Assembly (NCBI GenBank): GCA_938044055.1 | Contig: CALIQO010000031.1 | Span: 1-7,392 of the forward strand | Length of the DNA: 7,392 bases | From: an uncultured Saprospiraceae bacterium | GTDB lineage: Bacteria; Bacteroidota; Bacteroidia; Chitinophagales; Saprospiraceae | Direction of reading: 5' to 3' | Shown: piece by piece, positions 1 through 7,062 of the stretch | Layout: each line of letters begins with the position of its first letter | Numbering within the stretch: position 1 is the stretch's first letter | Position numbers and translations under genes: made by a program | The notes under the pieces: model-generated | The model's input: the letters and a program-made list of their open reading frames with translations, nothing else | Database searches by the model: none | Told to the model about the DNA's origin: nothing

Positions 1-516
1 ATCATCTCCCAAGACAACTATTATCAAGAAAGAGAAAAGCAAGTAATAGATGAGAATGGGATTCGAAATTTTGATCTACCCTCTTCTATTATCGCCGATG
101 ATTTCTACAGAGACTTGAATAAGCTTGCAGCAGGAGAAAGCATAGAAAGAGAAGAGTATGTTTTCAACAATGCAGAAAAAGAACCTTCTATTATCAGACT
201 CAATCCTGCTCAAGTCATCATTGCAGAAGGTCTATTTGTATTTGCCGAAGAGCGACTTAAAGACTTGTATAACCTGAAAATAATGATTCATGCTACCGAT
301 GACAAGAAAATTATCAGGCGGATTAAGAGAGATAGGATCGAAAGAAACTATCCACTGGAGGATGTTCTTTACAGATATGAAAAACATGTTATTCCTTCTT
401 ATAACGCACACATCTTCCCTCACCTAGAGGATGCCGATATCATTATCAACAACAATGTTTCTTATGATAATGCCCTGGATGTTCTCTGCACTTTCATCCG
501 AGCTAAAACAAAATAG
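1..516 (+). CDS. udk: Uridine kinase-like P-loop nucleoside kinase, C-terminal part (5' end outside window)
   Basis: The reading frame is open from the first base to TAG at 514-516, giving 171 visible residues. Enzymes of this family phosphorylate uridine or cytidine to the monophosphate in cytoplasmic pyrimidine salvage. Seen: SQDNYY at visible residues 3-8, matching the family's SQDxYY substrate loop; NFDLP at 23-27, at the place of the usual NFDHP; a Walker-B-like strand VIIAEGLF at 72-79; an Arg-rich lid RRIKRDRIER at 106-115; and ADIIINNN near the end. About 30-40 N-terminal residues with the Walker A P-loop must lie upstream of the window. A TTG at 115 could be mistaken for a start, but the conserved SQDNYY and NFD motifs lie upstream of it. 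Oddity: the His of NFDHP, which belongs to the nucleoside site in characterised kinases, is Leu. The substrate may therefore not be uridine. Family membership is firm; the specific substrate is inferred. Confidence 0.85.
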   Translation: MISQDNYYQEREKQVIDENGIRNFDLPSSIIADDFYRDLNKLAAGESIEREEYVFNNAEKEPSIIRLNPAQVIIAEGLFVFAEERLKDLYNLKIMIHATDDKKIIRRIKRDRIERNYPLEDVLYRYEKHVIPSYNAHIFPHLEDADIIINNNVSYDNALDVLCTFIRAKTK

Positions 517-546
517 CCCTACACAATTTTCATCGCATAGGGCTAT
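513..546 (-). terminator. Rho-independent terminator between convergent genes, overlapping the kinase stop codon
   Basis: A perfect 9-bp inverted repeat, ATAGCCCTA (513-521) and TAGGGCTAT (538-546), encloses a 16-nt loop. Read on the minus strand, the stem is followed by TTTTGTTTTAG, a good U-tract, so it should end the M16 protease transcript 23 nt after that gene's stop codon. In the plus direction the stem is followed by the weaker tract ATATCATTTATA, so it may also act on the kinase transcript. The kinase stop codon TAG (514-516) lies inside the left arm. Confidence 0.7.
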
Positions 547-568
547 ATATCATTTATAGATTAAGTTA

Positions 569-2707
569 TTACTCAACCTTAAATTCTGCATCATCGATGT
601 TTCCATTGATTTCTGCAGATTTTAATTTCATATTTACAGCTTGAGGCATCATACCTTCTATGGTTAAGCTATGTGGCAACATTACTCCCGATACTTCCTT
701 ATAATCCGTCATATCTGTTGTAATGGTAACAGTCTGTCCTCCAGGACCATCCTGAGAACCCACTGAACGGATTAAATAACTATTCTGGATGTCATAATAC
801 TCTGTAGAGGTTTTTCCTGCAGCATCAGTAACCATGACTTTGTATGCTTTCTTTCCATTGATATCCTCAATCCCTTTAAGCTCAAGTGTTTTAGTACTTG
901 AGTAGTTTAAGTGAGGGAAAATATCTGCCTGGCTCTTCATTGCATCTAGTTGAGGTCCTTCAGTGATAACTTGATTGTTACCCATCTGTCCTGCCATTCC
1001 TTTTACTCCATCGAATCTCTGCTCCTGCACGGTCATGCCTTGCATACCGACTACAAGTGCAAACATATTAGGTGCTTTCTGTGACATGGTTAATGTAGCT
1101 GTCTGACCCATCAGAGACATTTCTCTGACTTGCTTCATAGTCTTTACACCTTCCCAGGTAGCTCTACCTCCTATCGCTTCTATGTAATCATTAATTACAT
1201 CTTCCGCAGTCAAGTTATCTGGCATTACATCGTTAGAAATCTCTATTCGCTCTCCGAAAGCACCATAGAAATCTATCGTCTTATCTCCATCGAAAGGGAT
1301 CAATTTTTCTGAAACATCATCTTTGCTCCCAACTACAACTACATACGCGTTGTCAGGTCTTATATACTTCTTAGCAGTTGCTTGCACATCTTCTACAGTG
1401 ATTGCATCTAATCTTTCTAAGTATGAACTGAAGTAGTTCTCAGGAAGATTATACCTGTATGTATTCAATGCGAAATTAGCAATTGTCTGAGGCGACTCAA
1501 GTGATCTTGCGAAACTTCCAGCAATAGAATTCTTAGCTAGTTGGAGATCTTCTTGTGAGATCGGCTCATTGACCATTCTTTCCATCTCATAGATGAATTC
1601 TGTAACAGAACTATCGGTGACTTCATTTCTCACACTAGCAGATGCCGTAAAAGAAGCAACTAAGTCATCAGATCCTATAGATGATCTTGCACCATAAGTA
1701 TATGCTTTATCTTCTCTTAAGTTCTGCATCAATCTTCCTAAGAATACGCCTCCTCCGAGAACAGAATTCATAACCCGTACTGGAAGCACATCGGCTGAAC
1801 CAGGTTTCAAGTTAACAGGATAGGTAACATTGATAACCGATTGTACAGCACCATCCTTGTTACCGAAAATCACCTTTCTTTCTGATGGTGCCTCAGGTGT
1901 AGCATAGGTAGGATTATCAACCATACCTTTCTCCCACTTACCGAAGTAATCCATAGCATTTTTCTTCGCTTCAGCCATCGTAATGTCTCCGACTATAACG
2001 AGGTAAGCATTGTTAGGCCTGAAGAAGTTGTTGTAATACTCCTTGCAATTCTCAATGGTTATATTCTGTGTAGATTTTTCAGTCTGAACTTCTCCATAAG
2101 GGTGATCCTTGCCATATCTTACCACACTTGCAATGTTTCCTGCAATCGCATTGGGGTCGGTCTTAGTTGTCGCTAAACCAGAAAGTGCTTGATTCTTCGC
2201 TTTATCGAATTCTTCCTGTGGAAAAGACGCATTATACAATACATCCGTCATTAAGTCTAGCAATTTACCTTGGTGTTTCTTAAGACCACTGGCAAATACG
2301 CCTCCGCTTGAGGTAGTCAAGTTAGCCCCGATAAAATCAACAGCTGCATCAATCTCTGCCTTGCTTTTAGATTCGGTTCCTGTTCTCATCAGTTGACCAG
2401 CCATACTTACGTAACCCGCTTGGTCTCCTTCTATGATAGGATTGTTAAGTAATCTCAATGAATAAGAGACACGCGGAATCTTATCGTTTTCAACTACAAT
2501 AACTTTTAGGCCATTGTCTAAGTCAAAGGATTGATAGTCTCCAATCTGGATGCTTCTAGCAGGTCCAGGTGTAGGTATGGCACTCCTCCAGCTCTGATCC
2601 ACTTGGTCCATCATCTCTGGAGCTTTATCCTGGATGACTTCCACATTCTTTTTACTACACTGGGTAAGCATACCCAAGGTTAATAGTAGAATGAATATAT
2701 TTTTCAT
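569..2707 (-). CDS. M16 metallopeptidase family protein, non-catalytic (Arg/Tyr) subunit with C-terminal LolA-like domain, probable lipoprotein
   Basis: The 712-residue product starts with a short hydrophobic signal ending LTQC (Cys17), so it is probably a lipoprotein, although Gln before the Cys is atypical. Residues about 57-265 form the first M16 domain. Where active members have HxxEH, this protein has GYVSMAGQLM (98-107) with no His or Glu, so it should not bind zinc. Residues about 275-470 form the second M16 domain and keep LGGG (317-320), GRLMQNLREDKAYTYG (324-339) and the Arg331-x6-Tyr338 pair used for substrate binding. Residues about 498-712 add a beta-rich region (AIGGRATWEGVKTMK at 511-525, TLTMSQKAPN at 538-547) resembling the LolA-like domains of Bacteroidota envelope proteins. 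The ATG at 2707 lies 39 nt after the stop of the active-subunit gene, so the two are probably co-transcribed. By analogy with two-subunit M16B proteases of other bacteria, this is the partner subunit. The role of the C-terminal domain is inferred, not known. Confidence 0.93.
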   Translation of the reverse strand: MKNIFILLLTLGMLTQCSKKNVEVIQDKAPEMMDQVDQSWRSAIPTPGPARSIQIGDYQSFDLDNGLKVIVVENDKIPRVSYSLRLLNNPIIEGDQAGYVSMAGQLMRTGTESKSKAEIDAAVDFIGANLTTSSGGVFASGLKKHQGKLLDLMTDVLYNASFPQEEFDKAKNQALSGLATTKTDPNAIAGNIASVVRYGKDHPYGEVQTEKSTQNITIENCKEYYNNFFRPNNAYLVIVGDITMAEAKKNAMDYFGKWEKGMVDNPTYATPEAPSERKVIFGNKDGAVQSVINVTYPVNLKPGSADVLPVRVMNSVLGGGVFLGRLMQNLREDKAYTYGARSSIGSDDLVASFTASASVRNEVTDSSVTEFIYEMERMVNEPISQEDLQLAKNSIAGSFARSLESPQTIANFALNTYRYNLPENYFSSYLERLDAITVEDVQATAKKYIRPDNAYVVVVGSKDDVSEKLIPFDGDKTIDFYGAFGERIEISNDVMPDNLTAEDVINDYIEAIGGRATWEGVKTMKQVREMSLMGQTATLTMSQKAPNMFALVVGMQGMTVQEQRFDGVKGMAGQMGNNQVITEGPQLDAMKSQADIFPHLNYSSTKTLELKGIEDINGKKAYKVMVTDAAGKTSTEYYDIQNSYLIRSVGSQDGPGGQTVTITTDMTDYKEVSGVMLPHSLTIEGMMPQAVNMKLKSAEINGNIDDAEFKVE

Positions 2708-2746
2708 ATTTATATTATTTCTTTATTGTTAATTTATGGGTGTAGT

Positions 2747-4069
2747 TTAAGGTTGTGCTGGCTTAGGAAGGTAATGAAGTACAACTCTATTGTCTACACT
2801 GAAGTACTTATTAGCAACCCTCATAATGTCTTCTTTCGTAACTGCTAGATATCTATCCAGTTCCGTATTGATCAAGTTAGCATCACCGAAGTACATGTGA
2901 TAGTTAGCCAGACTTTCTGCAATTCCAGCAACTCTAGAATTCCTAGAAACGAAATTGTTTTCAATCTGATTTCTCAGTTTTTGAAATTCTTCATCCGACA
3001 TAAGTTCTGTCTTGGTCTTTTCCATTTCCATGGATATCCCATCTTCTAACCCTTTTACATCGATTCCCATATTCGCAATGCCGAAAGCAATTGTAATTCC
3101 TGGATCTTCTAGTGGCAATGGAAAATTCCCCACGAATAAAGCCTTTCTCTGTTCATCAACCATGGCTTTGTATAGCCTTGAGCTCTGTCCTTGTGAAAGC
3201 AATTGACTCAACATAGAGAGTGCATAAAAATCTTCTGTTCCCTGTGCTGGCATGCGATAAGCCATGACAACTGCTGGCAACTGGATATTATCATAAATGG
3301 TATCTCTGATTTCTCCACCGAGAGGAGGCTCTACAATAGTAGGTCTGTAGATAGGAGTTGTTCCTCTAGGGATGGAAGAAAAGTACTTGTCTATTAATAT
3401 TTTAGCCTGCTCTTTATTAATATCACCTGCCACAGAAACTACTGCGTTTTCAGGAACATAAAAAGTCTTATAAAAATTGACATAGTCAGATTCTACCGCA
3501 GCATCAAGGTGTTCCATAGAACCTATAACTGGCCACTGATATGGATGCTGGCGGAAAGCACGCACCATGGTTTCTTGCAGAATAGTACCATAAGGTTGAT
3601 TGTCTACACGCAGTCTACGCTCCTCTTTGACAACTTCTCGTTGCGTTTCAATTCCTTTGTTATCAACCTTAGCGTGTAACATACGCTCAGACTCTAGCCA
3701 GAGTCCTAGCTCGAGTTGATTAGAAGGGAGAATCTCAAAGTAATATGTCCGGTCGTTAGACGTATTGGCATTAAGGGTTCCACCTGCTTTTTCTACATAA
3801 TCAGAATATTCTCCTCGTCCGATGTTCTCAGACCCTTCGAATAATAAGTGTTCGAAAAAATGTGCAAATCCAGTTTTATCTGGATTTTCGTTTTTACTGC
3901 CGACGTGGTACATAACAGATACCATAACAATCGGAGTAGAATTGTCCTGATGAAGAATCACATGCAGACCATTGTCTAGGTCGTATTCTTCGAATTCTAT
4001 CGCGTTCATCTGGGCAGAAGCTCCACCTGCCATCAACGCTAGAAGTAAGATTTTACAAATGCGAATCAT
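2747..4069 (-). CDS. M16 zinc metallopeptidase, catalytic (HxxEH) subunit, secreted
   Basis: The 440-residue product has the usual length of a bacterial M16B peptidase. An N-terminal signal peptide (hydrophobic residues 7-16, likely type I cleavage after ASA at 17-19) points to export. The first domain begins EEYDLDNGLHVILHQD (27-42) and carries the inverted zinc motif HFFEH (70-74: His70, Glu73, His74). The third ligand is probably Glu149 or Glu150 in VVKEERR, about 75 residues downstream as expected. The second domain has QGQSSRLYKAMVDEQRKALF (293-312). At the positions where complete M16 enzymes have Arg and Tyr, this protein has Val304 and Leu311, so it seems to lack its own substrate-binding pair. 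The next gene supplies that pair and lacks zinc ligands, so the two products most likely form one heterodimeric protease in the periplasm or at the outer membrane. The leader before the ATG is AT-rich with no Shine-Dalgarno sequence. Substrates are unknown. Confidence 0.95.
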   Translation of the reverse strand: MIRICKILLLALMAGGASAQMNAIEFEEYDLDNGLHVILHQDNSTPIVMVSVMYHVGSKNENPDKTGFAHFFEHLLFEGSENIGRGEYSDYVEKAGGTLNANTSNDRTYYFEILPSNQLELGLWLESERMLHAKVDNKGIETQREVVKEERRLRVDNQPYGTILQETMVRAFRQHPYQWPVIGSMEHLDAAVESDYVNFYKTFYVPENAVVSVAGDINKEQAKILIDKYFSSIPRGTTPIYRPTIVEPPLGGEIRDTIYDNIQLPAVVMAYRMPAQGTEDFYALSMLSQLLSQGQSSRLYKAMVDEQRKALFVGNFPLPLEDPGITIAFGIANMGIDVKGLEDGISMEMEKTKTELMSDEEFQKLRNQIENNFVSRNSRVAGIAESLANYHMYFGDANLINTELDRYLAVTKEDIMRVANKYFSVDNRVVLHYLPKPAQP

Positions 4070-4239
4070 TGATTAGAAAATTTAATGATTTAAAATTATG
4101 AATGAAATTTCAGCGAAATCAACTGTTGAGGATCTCAGAAATCGCTCAAATATGCGAATAAATGCATGGAAGACCTAGATTATTCTACGAACATTGTCTA
4201 ACCGTCTTTTAAAACATAAGCGATTGTGGTAATACCTCG

Positions 4240-4731
4240 TTAAACCATCTTATCTGCACAGCTGGAACTGGCAAAGGCATTGGGCTTAGCCTTAAATACG
4301 AAACCCATACCTAGGATATAACCCATTGCCTCTTTCAAGGCTTTATTAGACTTAAAATTAGGATTTGTATTGATGTCAGCATGCACTTCTAGGTCTACAT
4401 TATAATTATCGAGTAAGTCACACAGATGATAGGCAATTTCTACAGACTTAGCTACTTCTGTGATCATCCTTTCTTTAAGTGAGATTGTACATTGCTGGCT
4501 ATCATTAGATATCAACATAAAACCTCCCTTATTTTCTCGAAGGAAAACAATTACAGTCGCATATTCTATCCACTTACCTTTCACTTGAGAATCGGAACCT
4601 ATACATACTTTCAGCTTATATCCTTGATTCTGTTCTCGGACGATGATTTCTTCTACACGTTTTTTTATAGGCATAGAGATTCTATCTCCGTTAAACGTGC
4701 GCCATTTCATCTGTGGTTCTTCTGATATCAT
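4240..4731 (-). CDS. YkuK/DUF458-family RNase H-like protein
   Basis: The 163-residue product has no signal peptide and is probably cytoplasmic. Features matching the YkuK (DUF458) family are IGSDSQ at 44-49 with Asp47 on the first strand, a hydrophobic strand YATVIVFLREN at 57-67, LEVHADINTNPNFKSNK at 114-130 with Asp119, a Gly-rich helix start at 137-143, and the C-terminal KAKPNAFASSSCADKM at 147-162 with Asp160. The spaced Asp residues and the fold prediction link the family to RNase H-like nucleases, but to my knowledge no substrate or biological role has been shown. The start is taken at 4731; Met8 (4710) is a possible alternative. AGGA lies only 2 nt before the chosen ATG, too close to be a standard ribosome binding site. 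The gene is 170 nt upstream of the M16 pair on the same strand and divergent from the YyaL-family gene. Confidence 0.85.
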   Translation of the reverse strand: MISEEPQMKWRTFNGDRISMPIKKRVEEIIVREQNQGYKLKVCIGSDSQVKGKWIEYATVIVFLRENKGGFMLISNDSQQCTISLKERMITEVAKSVEIAYHLCDLLDNYNVDLEVHADINTNPNFKSNKALKEAMGYILGMGFVFKAKPNAFASSSCADKMV

Positions 4732-4764
4732 GATCCTAATATATGATATTTTTTTATATCTAAC

Positions 4765-4791
4765 TTGTCATCCAGATTACCTCTATATAAT
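4765..4791 (+). promoter_or_regulatory. Possible promoter for the YyaL-family lipoprotein gene
   Basis: TTGTCA (4765-4770) and TATAAT (4786-4791) are 15 nt apart, which would start transcription near 4798 and give a leader of about 50 nt. The spacing is short for a classical sigma-70 promoter. The -10 element does not match the Bacteroidota primary sigma consensus TAnnTTTG, although a TTG at the -33 box fits. In such AT-rich sequence this match could be chance. Confidence 0.25.
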
Positions 4792-4805
4792 ATCCTATAT
4801 AATAT
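4783..4805. repeat. Tandem direct repeat of CTATATAATAT (two copies, 12-bp period)
   Basis: CTATATAATAT occurs at 4783-4793 and again at 4795-4805, separated by one C, so the period is close to one helical turn. The pair lies 44-66 bp before the start of the YyaL-family gene, in the divergent intergenic region. Each copy contains TATAAT. It may be a duplicated promoter element, a binding site for a regulator contacting one face of the DNA, or a chance AT-rich slippage product. Confidence 0.5.
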
Positions 4806-4826
4806 GAGAGAATTAATAACTTGCAC

Positions 4827-4842
4827 ATAATGAATTCATTAT
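4827..4842. promoter_or_regulatory. Perfect 16-bp palindrome just upstream of the YyaL-family start codon
   Basis: ATAATGAATTCATTAT is a perfect palindrome with no spacer, ending 6 nt before the ATG at 4849. Its position over the ribosome loading zone and downstream of the candidate promoter would suit an operator for a dimeric repressor. As RNA it could fold only into a weak AT hairpin. No regulator gene is visible in the window, so the function is inferred from symmetry and position alone. Confidence 0.35.
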
Positions 4843-4848
4843 ATATAC

Positions 4849-6960
4849 ATGAAGCTTAATTTATATCTTCCATTGAAAATTTTTCTTCTACTCGCCTTGA
4901 TCATTTTTCTTCCTACTTGTCAATCTCAAGTAAATCATGGAGAAGAAAGCAATCACCTGATTAAAGAGAACAGTCCTTACTTATTGCAGCATGCCTACAA
5001 TCCAGTAGATTGGTACCCGTGGGGAGAAAAAGCGCTGGTAAAGGCACAGAAAGAAGATAAAATGATGATCATCAGCATAGGCTATTCAGCCTGTCACTGG
5101 TGTCATGTAATGGAACACGAATCTTTCGAGGACAGTCTTGTAGCTTCTATTATGAATGAGCATTTTGTATCTATTAAAATAGACCGAGAGGAACGACCGG
5201 ACATAGATGATGTTTATATGACGGCTTGCCATCTCGCTTCTGGCAACAGTTGTGGTTGGCCACTTAATGCATTTGCGCTTCCAGATGGTCGTCCTGTCTG
5301 GGCAGGCACTTACTTCCCTAAAGAAAACTGGATAGACCTCCTTAATCAATTTATAAAACTCAAAGATTCTGATAAAGAACGTCTAGAGCGATCAGCAGCA
5401 GCAATTACCCAAGGTATAGAAGCCAGGTCTACCTTGATCAAAGTGGATGGACCAGATAATTATTCACTGAAAGATATCCGTAGACAAGTATCGGAACTCT
5501 TAAATAACTTAGATAAAGAATGGGGCGGTCTTGAGGGAGCTCCTAAATTTCCTATGCCCAGTATCTATCAGTTTCTGCTGCATTACCATAGCTTAACAGG
5601 GGATCAGGAATCATTGGATCTTGCAGCACTTACTTTAAATAAAATAGGCAATGGTGGCATATACGACCACCTCGGAGGTGGGTTCGCAAGATATAGTGTG
5701 GATGAAGAATGGTTGATACCTCACTTCGAGAAAATGCTTTATGATAATGGTCAACTTATATCGCTTTACGCAAATGCATATCGAAGAACCCAAAATCCTT
5801 TATTTAAAGAGAAGATGACAGAAACCATCCGATTTATGGATCTAGAATTGCGGCACCCTGACGGAGGTTTCTATTCTTCATACGACGCGGACAGTGAAGG
5901 AGAAGAAGGTAAATACTATACGTGGACAGCAGAAGAATTAAAACAAGTTCTAGGGTCAGAAGCAGAATTATTCAACGCGGTATATGAGGTTACTTCATCA
6001 GGAAACTGGAAAGAAGAAAACATTAATGTCTTACACAGGAGAAGAGGATTAAATGAAATTGCCCAGGAATTTGAGCTATCAATGGAAGCATTAAAATCGT
6101 CCATCCAGGGTTCAAAGGAAAAATTGCATGCACATAGATCCTCGAGAGAGAAACCAGGGTTGGACGACAAGGTATTAGCAGGATGGAATGGCCTCGCTGT
6201 CGCTGGTCTGATAGATGCGTATATGTCGACAGGGGAAAAAGCGCATTTGCGTAAAGCGGAACTAGCAGTAGAATTCATCCATAAAAACTTCATTCAAGAT
6301 GACTTCAGAATCTTAAGAAATTTCAAGGATGGAAATACTAAAATTAATGGTTTCTTAGATGACTATGCATGCGTAATAGATGCACTGAGTAAGATGTATG
6401 AGGCTACCTTCGACATCGAGTATCTGGACCTTGCGGCATCACTTACAACCTATGCGATTGAGCATTTTCACGAAACTGAAACAGGAATGTTTTCTTACAC
6501 CAGCAATCTGGACCTACCTCTTGTCGCTAAGAAAATTTCTTTCACTGACAACGTGATACCGTCTGCTAATTCTATGATGGCAAGAAACTTATGGAAGCTC
6601 GGCTCCTTGTACAATAGAAAAGGATGGACAACTATGGCTAAGCAGATGATTGATAATGTCTGGTCTGAGATGGAGGCAAGCAACAACTTATCTTTCTTTT
6701 CTAACTGGGGCAGACTGATGCTTGAGGTAGCCAATCCCCCATGGGAAATAGCCATCATGGGGCCAGATGCTGATGCATTAAAAATTGAATTGCAGAGAAA
6801 CCTGAATCAACCAGCATACTTCGTAGGTGGATTAGAAGAAAACTTGCCATTGCTTGAAAACAAACTTCCAGACGATGGCACCTTGATTTATGTCTGCAAG
6901 AATAAGGTCTGTAAGTTTCCCGTAGAAACGGTGGAAGAAGCTTTAAAACTGATGGAGTAA
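4849..6960 (+). CDS. YyaL/DUF255-family thioredoxin-domain lipoprotein (SPATA20-like)
   Basis: The 703-residue product has the full length of the YyaL/SPATA20 family. A signal peptide ends FLPTC with Cys24 as the likely lipidated residue, so the protein should sit in the envelope. The DUF255 thioredoxin-like domain follows at about 35-195: signature [20 protein letters not shown] (39-58), redox-type motif CHWC (82-85), DREERPDID (112-120) and GTYFP (153-157). Residues about 205-625 form an alpha/alpha-barrel region resembling N-acylglucosamine 2-epimerases and six-hairpin glycosidases, with [17 protein letters not shown] (272-288), [13 protein letters not shown] (291-303), [14 protein letters not shown] (346-359) and [12 protein letters not shown] (439-450). 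The C-terminus has the family's paired cysteines, Cys683 and Cys688. Cys127 and Cys135 (SCGWPLN) occur where I recall many homologues having GGGWP or GSGGWP. The catalytic activity of the family is not established. The gene appears monocistronic, with 117 nt between it and the divergent YkuK gene. Confidence 0.94.
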   Translation: MKLNLYLPLKIFLLLALIIFLPTCQSQVNHGEESNHLIKENSPYLLQHAYNPVDWYPWGEKALVKAQKEDKMMIISIGYSACHWCHVMEHESFEDSLVASIMNEHFVSIKIDREERPDIDDVYMTACHLASGNSCGWPLNAFALPDGRPVWAGTYFPKENWIDLLNQFIKLKDSDKERLERSAAAITQGIEARSTLIKVDGPDNYSLKDIRRQVSELLNNLDKEWGGLEGAPKFPMPSIYQFLLHYHSLTGDQESLDLAALTLNKIGNGGIYDHLGGGFARYSVDEEWLIPHFEKMLYDNGQLISLYANAYRRTQNPLFKEKMTETIRFMDLELRHPDGGFYSSYDADSEGEEGKYYTWTAEELKQVLGSEAELFNAVYEVTSSGNWKEENINVLHRRRGLNEIAQEFELSMEALKSSIQGSKEKLHAHRSSREKPGLDDKVLAGWNGLAVAGLIDAYMSTGEKAHLRKAELAVEFIHKNFIQDDFRILRNFKDGNTKINGFLDDYACVIDALSKMYEATFDIEYLDLAASLTTYAIEHFHETETGMFSYTSNLDLPLVAKKISFTDNVIPSANSMMARNLWKLGSLYNRKGWTTMAKQMIDNVWSEMEASNNLSFFSNWGRLMLEVANPPWEIAIMGPDADALKIELQRNLNQPAYFVGGLEENLPLLENKLPDDGTLIYVCKNKVCKFPVETVEEALKLME

Positions 6961-6987
6961 ATTGATACAATAAAACGGCATTCATTC

Positions 6988-7062
6988 ATGATTAAGTTTT
7001 TCAGAAAAATCAGAAGAGATTTATTGTCTAATGGTAATAAAACAGGAAAACATATTCAATGA
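6988..7062 (+). pseudogene. N-terminal remnant of a MIKFFRKIR-type (DUF6090-like) membrane protein
   Basis: A 24-codon frame starts 28 nt after the YyaL-family stop and reads MIKFFRKIRRDLL, then an NKTGK segment, ending in TGA at 7060-7062. From memory of the family, this is the conserved basic N-terminus of a Bacteroidota protein group (DUF6090-like) in which a motif such as NKTGKY leads directly into one membrane helix. The helix is absent here: the frame stops right after GKHIQ. The simplest reading is an internal deletion with loss of frame, leaving only the first exposed segment. A functional micropeptide is possible but less likely. Confidence 0.5.

Noticed and set aside
115..516. Kinase gene starting at TTG 115
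   Set aside because: The frame is open to base 1, and the conserved SQDNYY and NFD motifs lie upstream of 115, so this is an internal codon of a gene truncated by the window edge.
3012..3397. Plus-strand ORFs opposite the M16 catalytic-subunit gene
   Set aside because: They have no recognisable motifs and lie fully antisense to a strongly conserved coding region.
4147..4154. Bacteroidota -7 box (CATATTTG on the minus strand) for the M16 pair
   Set aside because: It matches 7 of 8 positions of TAnnTTTG, but there is no TTG at the expected -33 distance; TATGTTTT on the same strand nearby is equally unsupported. The 4070-4239 gap probably holds the promoter, but I cannot place it.
4201..4239. 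Terminator after the YkuK gene
   Set aside because: TTTTAAAA gives a short AT palindrome but there is no GC-containing stem followed by a U-tract, so read-through into the M16 pair cannot be excluded.
4732..4770. Sigma-70-like ATGACA-N17-TATCAT on the minus strand before the YkuK gene
   Set aside because: The spacing is ideal, but transcription would start only a few bases before the ATG, and the boxes are not of Bacteroidota type.
5916..6293. 125-residue minus-strand ORF inside the YyaL-family gene
   Set aside because: Its low-complexity Ser/Ala/Phe/Pro composition is typical of a reverse-strand shadow, and the plus strand carries the conserved family motifs.
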